From contig CACZBW010000006.1 of the NCBI GenBank assembly GCA_902779575.1, positions 62,001-126,000 of the forward strand: a DNA stretch of 64,000 nucleotides. Reading direction: 5' to 3'. The translations under genes were made by a program, and so were the position numbers. A model generated the notes under the pieces. The model was not told the DNA's origin. It did no database searches and was given only the letters and a program-made list of their open reading frames with translations. Shown here piece after piece: positions 17,572-24,151 of the stretch. Each line of letters begins with the position of its first letter. Position 1 is the first letter of the stretch. The DNA comes from an uncultured Lachnospiraceae bacterium. GTDB lineage: Bacteria > Bacillota > Clostridia > Lachnospirales > Lachnospiraceae.

Positions 17572-18093
17572 CTACAGGGAACCGTCATTGCGGATCGCGA
17601 TCCGCATGCGCTTAACCAGTTCCCCGCTGATCAGGCCGATCACCAGGCCGGTGACCAGGCCGCTGATTGCCAGAACGAAGAAATAATACCCCACCCTGGC
17701 GTTTTCCACAATAAAAATGGCAACCAGAATCTGTCCGGCGTTGTGCATCACGCCGCCGATCATGCTGACTCCCACGCAGTCCAGCTTCCCGCTCTTTTTC
17801 ACAAGCACCATGCTCAGCAGACTGAGAAGCGCGCCCGCTATGCTGAAAGCCATGCTGAAGGCATTCCCGAACAGAAGTCCTACGCCCAGGATCCTTACAA
17901 AAGAGACCAGGAGCGCTTCCTTCCATGTATAAAGATACAGAACCATGACGATCGCCGCATTGGGCAGACCGAGCTTCATCCCGGGTACCCCGCCGAAGAC
18001 GGGAAACAGAGATTCCACATAGCTCAGTATCATCGCAGCGGCCGTCAGCAGTCCGAGATATGCGATTTTCCTTCCAGAACGCCTTGTATACAT
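17572..18093 (-). CDS. Gx transporter family membrane protein
   Basis: Integral membrane protein of 173 residues matching the Gx transporter family, formerly labelled heptaprenyl diphosphate synthase component I. It has five to six hydrophobic segments, a conserved PGMKLGLPN loop (residues about 37-45), VRILGVGLLFGNAFSM and GGVMHNAGQ. The fold resembles ECF-type S components. The start has GAGGAG about nine bases upstream. It follows the NusG-II gene by 15 bases, an arrangement often seen with apbE and FMN-binding proteins in Clostridia. The cargo is not established; a prenyl, quinone or flavin-related role is inferred from neighbours. Confidence 0.75.
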   Translation of the reverse strand: MYTRRSGRKIAYLGLLTAAAMILSYVESLFPVFGGVPGMKLGLPNAAIVMVLYLYTWKEALLVSFVRILGVGLLFGNAFSMAFSIAGALLSLLSMVLVKKSGKLDCVGVSMIGGVMHNAGQILVAIFIVENARVGYYFFVLAISGLVTGLVIGLISGELVKRMRIAIRNDGSL

Positions 18094-18108
18094 AAGAAAA
18101 GGCTCCTC

Positions 18109-18492
18109 TCAACCTTCTTCTTCGATATAGACAATCATCCCGTGCGGCAGGCAGGCGATTACCTCCTCCACAGTAGAGATCTGTCCGATATAGACACAGA
18201 TCTGATCCGGGCAGTTTGCCTCCGTGACCGAAACTTTTCCGTCTTTGACCGTCACGATATTATAGTCTCCGTCCCGGTCTCCCACAACAACACTGGTCTC
18301 CCTGTTAAGGGGCAGTCTGTGGATGATCTCTCCATTGTACTGAACAACCGCTGCGGGGCCCGAATTGCCGAGCATCCTGTGCTGGACCAGCCAGCCGATT
18401 CCGAACACCGTAAGCAGTACCACGGCAAGCAGAATGGTATTGCGCCTTTTGTGACTTTCGGATTCTGTCTTCTGCTTTGTCTCAGCCATCAT
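18109..18492 (-). CDS. NusG domain II-containing membrane-anchored protein
   Basis: 127-residue protein with one N-terminal membrane segment (TILLAVVLLTVFGIGWLV) and an external NusG-II-like beta domain with VVQYNGEIIHRLPL, GDYNIVTVKDGKVSV and the hallmark ANCPDQICVYIGQIS with two cysteines five apart, ending ACLPHGMIVYIEEEG. Two adjacent ATG codons at 18492 and 18489 follow AAGGA; 18492 is used. It lies between apbE and the Gx transporter. Such proteins accompany flavinylated redox loci, but a molecular role has not been assigned with certainty. Confidence 0.82.
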   Translation of the reverse strand: MMAETKQKTESESHKRRNTILLAVVLLTVFGIGWLVQHRMLGNSGPAAVVQYNGEIIHRLPLNRETSVVVGDRDGDYNIVTVKDGKVSVTEANCPDQICVYIGQISTVEEVIACLPHGMIVYIEEEG

Positions 18493-18546
18493 TTCCCTGT
18501 TCCTTCCAATATAGCCGCACATGCCCGAAGCTGCCTGCGGGCGGAG

Positions 18547-19530
18547 TCAGTCCGCCTCCCCGGCTTTCGTCAGCTCAAGCCTGTCATTGATAAAGACCGC
18601 CTCTACTCCGTCCAGCGACTCAATCAGTTCTGAAGCCTTCTCCACGCCCAGGGCAAGGCAGGTCGTGCTGAGCGCGTCGCCCTGAAGGGAAGAGCTGCAG
18701 ATGATGGAGTCTCCCCAGATCCCGTTCTCGATCGGATATCCGGTATCCGGATCCAGAATGTGGTGATAGATAACGCCGTCCTGTTCAAAATAGCGCTCGT
18801 ACACGCCTGAGGTGACAACCGTCTGATCTGAAACTTCCACCGTATCTATAATAGCATCGCTGTCAAATGGTTTCCGGATTCCGATCCGCCACATGGAGCC
18901 GTCGGGTTTGCTGCCGATCGTGAGTACATTTCCGCCCAGATTGATCAGGCCCGAGCTGACCCCCTCGCTCTTCAGATAAGCGGCCATCTCATCAGCCGCA
19001 TACCCTTTCACCAGCGCGCCCAGGTCGATCATGGTATCCCTGCTGTCAAAAGAGAGCGTATTCCCGTCCAGATGAACTTTTGAAGCGTCTACCTTGGCTG
19101 CCTCCTTCGCGATATCCTCCGCATCGGGGATCGACGCGTCGGGACTCTTGAAATCCCACAGGTCGGAAAGCGGCGCAACCGTGATGTCAAACTTTTTCTC
19201 CGAGATCTCATAGTATTCGAGTCCGACCCCGATCAGGTAAGCAAGTTCGTCCGAGACCTCCACCGTATCCGTATTCCTGTGGTTGACGGCGTACAGCTCG
19301 CTCGACTCATCTGTTCTGCTGAAGATATGCTCATAATTCCGGCACATATCCATACAGTGGTTCAGAAGTTCCTGACCGTTCTCATCCGCCGTGATTCTGA
19401 GCGAGATGACCGTGTCAAAGAAAAAATTCGCGGCTGTATAGTCCTTCTGCTTTGCCTCTGCATGCATGCAGACAGACAGGAGCAGCCCCGCAGCAGCTAA
19501 CGCCGCCGGAAAAACCTTATTTCGCTTCAA
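18547..19530 (-). CDS. apbE: FAD:protein FMN transferase
   Basis: Exported Mg-dependent enzyme that attaches FMN from FAD to Ser/Thr of target domains such as RnfG, RnfD and FMN_bind proteins. The product has DTVISLRI, HIFSRTDESSELYAVN, SDLWDF, MIDLGALVKGYAAD, GLINLGGNV, HILDPDTGYPI and LQGDALSTTCLALG, all core ApbE elements. I use a TTG start at 19528-19530, with AAGGAG five to six bases upstream; it yields KRNKVFPAALAAAGLLLSVCMHAEA, a proper signal sequence. ATG codons further up would overlap the upstream terminator. Whether Cys18 is a lipidation site is unclear because the residue before it is Val. Its probable substrates are the RnfDG fusion and the FMN_bind repeat protein directly upstream. 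Confidence 0.92.
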   Translation of the reverse strand: MKRNKVFPAALAAAGLLLSVCMHAEAKQKDYTAANFFFDTVISLRITADENGQELLNHCMDMCRNYEHIFSRTDESSELYAVNHRNTDTVEVSDELAYLIGVGLEYYEISEKKFDITVAPLSDLWDFKSPDASIPDAEDIAKEAAKVDASKVHLDGNTLSFDSRDTMIDLGALVKGYAADEMAAYLKSEGVSSGLINLGGNVLTIGSKPDGSMWRIGIRKPFDSDAIIDTVEVSDQTVVTSGVYERYFEQDGVIYHHILDPDTGYPIENGIWGDSIICSSSLQGDALSTTCLALGVEKASELIESLDGVEAVFINDRLELTKAGEAD

Positions 19531-19552
19531 GATATCTCCTTTCCTTCCGCAA

Positions 19553-19584
19553 AAGGAAAATGCCGCCACCCGAAGATGGCGGCA
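19553..19584 (-). terminator. Terminator between the FMN-domain gene and apbE
   Basis: On the minus strand TGCCGCCA and TGGCGGCA (19561-19568 and 19577-19584) form an 8-base stem followed by TTTTCCTTTT. It separates the Rnf/FMN operon from apbE, or lowers apbE expression relative to it. Confidence 0.7.
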
Positions 19585-19704
19585 TCGCTTTCTGCCTCCT
19601 CCAGGAAAGCCTTCCGGCTCTCTCAGATCTGCACAATGGTGCCATCAGGCGCCATCCCTTTCTGACAAGATACTGAAAAATCAGTGTCGTCCTGTTATTT
19701 CAGT

Positions 19705-20219
19705 TCAGACAGCCTTGCTCAGGGCGTCCTCAACCGCTTCCTTAATGCCCTCGCTGGACATGCTGGCTCCGGTTGCGCAATCAACGTCGGTCGACTGCGC
19801 TTCGATGATCGCCGGGATCACCTGCTCCACCGCCAGATCAAAGATGCCGGGTGTTTCCGCATGGCCGTCTTCCAGGACGATATCCGTAATCTTTCCGCCT
19901 TTGACAGTCACGGTAACCGTCATGTCTCCGCCGTTTCCGGTTCCGGTTCCTTCATAGACGCCGTCTTTGTATCCGGCCTTATTCTCAGCATCCGCCTCGG
20001 TCTCTGCTTTCTCTGCCTCGGTCTCAGCGGCTTCTTTCTCAGTTTCAGCCTTTTCCGCTTCCGTTTCGGCTGCCTCGGTCTCAGACTCTTCTGCCGTCTC
20101 AGCTCCGCCCGCCTTGCTCAGGGCATCCTCAACCGCTTCCTTAATTCCTGCGCTGGACATGCTGGCGCCGCTTGCGGAATCAACCTCGGTCGACTGTGCT
20201 TCGATGATCAATGTCCGTG
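19705..20219 (-). pseudogene. FMN_bind repeat protein, fourth open segment (domains 5 end and 6)
   Basis: Open frame carrying the flavinylation segment of the fifth domain (EVDSASGASMSSAG), a Glu/Ala/Thr linker and the complete sixth FMN_bind domain: YKDGVYEGTGTGNGGDM, HAETPGIF, QVIPAIIEAQSTDVD and CATGASMSSEGIKEAV. It is out of frame with the preceding segment because about 68 bases are missing at 20219/20220 relative to the intact sixth domain. The stop at 19705 is probably the genuine end of the gene; a terminator follows at 19561. No ribosome site suitable for independent start was seen. Confidence 0.7.
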
Positions 20220-20572
20220 ATCTTTCCGTTCTCAACGGTGACCTCCACATTCATGTCCCCGCCGTTTCCGCTTCCGGTTCCTTCATAGACACCGTCCGCG
20301 TAAGCACTTTCTCCGGCTTCCTCCGGCTCAGCTGCTTCCGCTTCTGTTTCAACAGCTTCCGTCTCAACTTCTGCAGCTTCTGTTTCGGCTGCTTCTGTCT
20401 CAGCTGCTTCCGTCTCAACTTCTACAGCTTCCGTTTCAGCTGCTTCCGTCCCGGTCTCTTCCACCGCCTCAGCTCCGCCTGCCTTGCTCAGGGCATCCTC
20501 AACCGCTTCCTTAATTCCTGCGCTGGACATGCTGGCGCCGCTTGCGGAATCAACCTCGGTCGACTGTGCTTC
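20180..20572 (-). pseudogene. FMN_bind repeat protein, third open segment (domains 4 end and 5 start)
   Basis: Carries the flavinylation segment of domain four, a linker built of TEAAE and EVE units, and the first half of domain five (YADGVYEGTGSGNGGDM and VENGKITDI), then runs into a short wrong-frame tail. Frame is lost upstream at 20572/20573, where about 37 bases are missing, and downstream at 20219/20220. Its nucleotide sequence is almost identical to the preceding repeat, which marks recent duplication. Confidence 0.7.
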
Positions 20573-21373
20573 AAGATGCCCGGCGTTTCATTATGATCAT
20601 CCTTCAGGACAATATCCGTGATCTTTCCGTTCTCAACGGTGACTTCCACATTCATATCCCCGCCGTTTCCGCTTCCGGTTCCTTCATAGACGCCGTCCGC
20701 GTAAGCGCCGGCTTCATCCGCGGGAGCTGCCGCAGCCGTAAGTCCGGCTTCCGCCGCTTCCGTCACAGCCTCAGTCTCAGCTTCCTGCGCTTCGGTCACA
20801 GCCTCAGTCTCAGCTTCCGCTGCTTCCGTTACGGCTTCGGTCTCCGCTTCCGCTGCCTCAGTTACAGCTTCACCGTAATTATTTACAATGATCGTACTGC
20901 CGGGCTGTGCCGTAATCGTGAGGGTCTGCCCCTCTCCTACGACATTGCCTTCTTCCGCCGGAGCAGCTGCGGCAGCCTTGCTCAGAGCATCTTCAACCGC
21001 TTCCCTGATGCCCGCGCTGGTCATGCTCGCTCCGCTCGCGGAATCGATAATGGCCGGGATCACCTGATCCACCGCCATCTCATAGATGCCCGGTGTCTCC
21101 GAATGACCTTCCTGGAGCACGATATCGGAAATCTTTCCGCCTTCAACGGTGACGGAGACTTTCATCTCACCGCCGTTTCCGGTTCCGCTTCCCTCATAGA
21201 CGCCGTCCGCGTATCCGCTTCCGCTTTCTTCCGCCGCGTCCGCGCTGCCCGCGGCAGCCTTGCTGAGGGCGTCCTCAACCGCTTCCCTGATGCCCGCGCT
21301 GGTCATGCTCGCTCCGCTCGCGGAATCAACGTCGGTCGACTGCGCTTCAATAATGGCCGGAATCACCTGATCC
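20488..21373 (-). pseudogene. FMN_bind repeat protein, second open segment (domains 2 end, 3 and 4 start)
   Basis: Holds the second half of domain two (DQVIPAIIEAQSTDVDSAS, GASMTSAG), all of domain three and the first half of domain four. Domain three lacks the seven residues EAQSTDV (21-base in-frame deletion at about 21045). A collagen-like linker of repeated TEAAEAE/TEAV units follows. It is out of frame with the first segment because of a 29-base deletion at 21373/21374. If the breaks were repaired, the product would be one exported protein with six flavin domains. Confidence 0.72.
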
Positions 21374-22042
21374 CGAATGACCTTCCTGAAGCACGATATC
21401 GGAAATCTTTCCGTTCTCAACGGTGACATTCACCTTCACCTCACCGCCGTTTCCGTTTCCTGTCCCTTCATAGACACCGTCTGCATACAGGCTTTCGGAA
21501 TCTGCTGCAGCTGCAGCCTCTGTCTCGGCCTCTGTCTCTGCTGCCGGCTTTTCCGCTTCTGTTTCAGCCGCTGCCGCTTCTGTTTCAGAAGAAGCTGCCG
21601 CTGCTCCGCCTTCCACCGGTACAAGCGTACGGGCGTCCACTCCGGCCTGGGCCAGCGCGCCTGCGACTGCCTCTTTGATCGCGTGGCTGGTCACTGTAGC
21701 CCCCGCGACGTCATCCACATCATAAACTGTCTGATGATCCACCATGGCAGCCGGAAGCGACGCAAAGGCCGGATCCGCAATATCCGGGGTCTCGGTCTGG
21801 TCCAGTACCTCGATGGATTCGATCGCCGTATCGGAGAGCGTTACTTTTACTCTGATGTCGCCCATCTTGCCCTGGCCTGTTCCCTCATAAGTTCCTGCCG
21901 TAAAGCTGTTGCCGGCCGGAACGACGTTATGGCGTCCGATGGATGCCAGGCCGTTATAGATTCCGCCTGAAGCCAGCATCAGTACCAGCATGACTGCCGC
22001 GATCGCCAGCAGTGATAATAAGCCTTTCTTCTTATTGCTCAT
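21347..22042 (-). CDS. FMN_bind repeat protein, N-terminal open frame (domain 1 and start of 2)
   Basis: Starts at ATG 22040-22042 after AAGGGGG and directly follows rnfB (15 bases). The N-terminus is a membrane anchor or signal (KKKGLLSLLAIAAVMLVLMLASG). Domain one covers about residues 44-130: AGTYEGTGQGKMGD, ETPDIADPAFASLP and DDVAGATVTSHAI, where the Thr of AGAT is the expected FMN attachment site. A linker rich in Ala/Glu/Thr and the first half of domain two (YADGVYEGTGNGNGGEV) follow; the frame then shifts at 21373 and stops. Translated as is, it gives a 231-residue mono-flavinylated protein. It resembles RnfG in domain type but not in context. Confidence 0.8.
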   Translation of the reverse strand: MSNKKKGLLSLLAIAAVMLVLMLASGGIYNGLASIGRHNVVPAGNSFTAGTYEGTGQGKMGDIRVKVTLSDTAIESIEVLDQTETPDIADPAFASLPAAMVDHQTVYDVDDVAGATVTSHAIKEAVAGALAQAGVDARTLVPVEGGAAAASSETEAAAAETEAEKPAAETEAETEAAAAADSESLYADGVYEGTGNGNGGEVKVNVTVENGKISDIVLQEGHSGSGDSGHY

Positions 22043-22056
22043 TTCTGTCCCCCTTC

Positions 22057-22854
22057 TTATCTCAGACGGATGATCTTGACCGGACATTTCTCAGCACACT
22101 TGCCGCATCCCGTGCACTTGTTCTGATCAATCTCAGCCACGTTGCCGTTCATGTGAATCGCGTCGCTCTCACAGACTCTGGTGCAGGCTGTGCATCCGAT
22201 GCATCCTGCCGAGCAGGCATCCTTGACTGCCTTGCCCTTTTCCTGGGATCTGCAGCTCACTACATACTTCGAAGTGTCCGGAATCAGGCTGATGAGGCCC
22301 TTGGGGCACGCAGCCGCGCATTTGCCGCAGGCGACGCACTTCGTGCGGTCCACGACCGCAACCCCGTTCACTATATGAATCGCGTCAAACTGGCATTCCT
22401 TCACACAGGTGCCGAATCCGAGGCAGCCGAAGGAACATGCCTTCGGTCCGCCGCCCGGGACCGTCGCCGCCGCCCGGCAGTCCTGAACGCCGTCGTACAG
22501 GCTCTGGTTCTTCGCCTGCTCGCAGGTGCCGGAACATCTGACATACGCGACCGTCTTCACCGTATCCCCTGCCTCGACGCCCATGACCGCGGCAATCTTC
22601 GCCGCCACCGGCGCCCCGCCGACCGGACACTGGTTAACCGGTGCTTCACCTGCCGCAATCGCGGCCGCCAGGCCGTCGCATCCGGGGAAGCCGCATCCGC
22701 CGCAGTTGTTGCCCGGCAGGCATTCCCGCACCGCCGCGACCTTCTCATCCACCTCAACCTTGAAGACCTGTCCTGCCGTCACCAGCAGGAATCCAACGAC
22801 GAGGCCGACGGCTGCGACAACAATAATCGTAATTATAATCGCTGTTATGCTCAT
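22057..22854 (-). CDS. rnfB: Rnf complex subunit B, iron-sulfur protein
   Basis: Membrane-anchored polyferredoxin that takes electrons from reduced ferredoxin into the Rnf complex. Residues 1-28 form one membrane helix. The Fe-S domain has C45, C51, C54 and C59 (CLPGNNCGGCGFPGC). Two CxxCxxCxxxCP-type ferredoxin clusters follow (CVACGKCAAACP and CTGCGKCAEKCP) plus extra cysteine sets (CSFGCLGFGTCVKEC, CSAGCIGCTACTRVC). ATG at 22852-22854 has AAGGAGG five bases upstream; a GTG one codon earlier is too close to the ribosome site. Spacing is ten bases from rnfA and 15 to the FMN_bind gene. The cytoplasmic electron source is presumably ferredoxin. Confidence 0.95.
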   Translation of the reverse strand: MSITAIIITIIVVAAVGLVVGFLLVTAGQVFKVEVDEKVAAVRECLPGNNCGGCGFPGCDGLAAAIAAGEAPVNQCPVGGAPVAAKIAAVMGVEAGDTVKTVAYVRCSGTCEQAKNQSLYDGVQDCRAAATVPGGGPKACSFGCLGFGTCVKECQFDAIHIVNGVAVVDRTKCVACGKCAAACPKGLISLIPDTSKYVVSCRSQEKGKAVKDACSAGCIGCTACTRVCESDAIHMNGNVAEIDQNKCTGCGKCAEKCPVKIIRLR

Positions 22855-22864
22855 CACTGCCTCC

Positions 22865-23440
22865 TTAGATCAGGCCGGAGAATCCGACGAATGCGATCGC
22901 CATCAGCGCTGCTGTATACATAACGATCGGCATGCCCCGGAAGGGACCTATAATGTTGTTGTGGACTGTCTTTTCACGGATTCCCGCCATGGTCGTGATG
23001 GCAATCAGGAAACCGACGGAAGATCCGATACCGTTGAGAACGCTGTTACCGAAGCCGTATTCCTTCTGGACATTCGAAAGAGCGACGCCCAGAACCGCGC
23101 AGTTGGTCGTGATCAGAGGAAGATACACGCCAAGGGCCGAGTACAGGGCCGGATTTGATTTTTTCAGGAACATCTCGATAAACTGAACCAGTCCCGCGAT
23201 GACCAGGATAAATACGATTGTCTGCAGATAGGACAGGTCGAGAGGAACCAGTACGTAAGTGTAAAGCAGATTGGCGATCGCGGAGGCGATCGTGATAACA
23301 AAGACTACCGCGGCCCCCATGCTGGCCGCCGTCTGAACCTGCTTGGAAACTCCAAGGAAGGGGCACAGACCGTAAAACTGGCTGAGGACGACGTTATTGA
23401 CAAGAGCAGCGCCGACGATCAGCAATATCATCTCTTTCAT
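22865..23440 (-). CDS. rnfA: Rnf complex subunit A
   Basis: Integral membrane subunit of the ion-translocating ferredoxin:acceptor oxidoreductase. The 191-residue product has six membrane helices and the family motifs NNVVLSQFYGLCPFLG (residues about 15-30) and LPLITTNCAVLGVAL (about 106-120), whose cysteines hold an intramembrane iron centre shared with RnfE. AGGAGGG precedes the ATG. It lies 16 bases after rnfE and ten before rnfB. Confidence 0.96.
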   Translation of the reverse strand: MKEMILLIVGAALVNNVVLSQFYGLCPFLGVSKQVQTAASMGAAVVFVITIASAIANLLYTYVLVPLDLSYLQTIVFILVIAGLVQFIEMFLKKSNPALYSALGVYLPLITTNCAVLGVALSNVQKEYGFGNSVLNGIGSSVGFLIAITTMAGIREKTVHNNIIGPFRGMPIVMYTAALMAIAFVGFSGLI

Positions 23441-23456
23441 CTATCTCTCCCTCCTG

Positions 23457-24140
23457 TCATGCAGTCTGTTCCTGCGTCCGGTCAGAGCAGCCGCTCTTCC
23501 CGCAGCTCATGCAGTCTCCGTCGCATCCCTCTACCTTCTTTGTACTGTTGTTCTGGATCTTCAGCCCGTTCATAACGGCAATCAGGGATCCGAGTACGAT
23601 GAAAGCGCCCGGCGCGGATACAAAGATTCCGATCGGCGTAAAGAAGGACGGGGTCACCTTGATGCCCAGCCACGTCCCGGAACCGAGAATCTCGCGGCAG
23701 GAGCTCATCAGGATCAGGGCAAATGTAAAGCCGAGTCCCATACCGATTCCGTCAAAAGCGGACAGCAGCGGCGACGCTTTGGAGGCATATGCCTCCGCGC
23801 GTCCCATGATAATACAGTTAACGACAATAAGCGGAATATACAGACCCAGCGCTTCATAAAGACCGGGAATATAGGCCTTAAGAACCAGCTCCACAATCGT
23901 GACGAAGGAGGCAATGACTACGATGAAAGCCGGGAAGCGGATCGAGTCCGAAATCAGCGGTCTCAGCAGGGAGATCAGCAGATTCGAAAGAACCAGAACC
24001 ACCATCGTGGACAGCCCCATGCCGATGCCGTTCGACACGGAAGTCGTCACAGCCAGGGTCGGGCACATCCCGATAACCAGTATGAGGGTCGGATTCTCTT
24101 TGATAATACCGTTGTAAATACGCTCAAGATATTTATTCAT
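23457..24140 (-). CDS. rnfE: Rnf complex subunit E, with a cysteine-rich C-terminal tail
   Basis: Membrane subunit homologous to RnfA; the two form the pseudo-symmetric core holding an intramembrane Fe-S centre. The 227-residue product has six helices, LVIGMCPTLAVTTSV near residues 21-35 and YIPLIVVNCIIMGRAEAYA near 101-119. Beyond the last helix a soluble tail contains C206, C210, C213 and C218 (CDGDCMSCGKSGC), a spacing able to bind a metal or Fe-S cluster. The start has AAGGAGGTGCGGA before the ATG and lies 11 bases from rnfDG. The function of the tail is not known to me. Confidence 0.95.
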   Translation of the reverse strand: MNKYLERIYNGIIKENPTLILVIGMCPTLAVTTSVSNGIGMGLSTMVVLVLSNLLISLLRPLISDSIRFPAFIVVIASFVTIVELVLKAYIPGLYEALGLYIPLIVVNCIIMGRAEAYASKASPLLSAFDGIGMGLGFTFALILMSSCREILGSGTWLGIKVTPSFFTPIGIFVSAPGAFIVLGSLIAVMNGLKIQNNSTKKVEGCDGDCMSCGKSGCSDRTQEQTA

Positions 24141-24151
24141 TCCGCACCTCC

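Larger units (their letters stand above)
19705..22042 (-). repeat. Six tandem FMN_bind-coding units
   Basis: Six copies of a domain-sized unit are recognisable by YADGVYEGTG-type starts and SGAS or AGAT flavinylation motifs. Units four and five share long identical nucleotide blocks (for example the stretches from 20114 and 20484 to the CGACTGTGCTTC near 20210 and 20570). Four of the six units carry a deletion in the same middle part of the domain, at about 20219, 20572, 21045 and 21373, of about 68, 37, 21 and 29 bases. Three of these break the reading frame. Confidence 0.85.
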
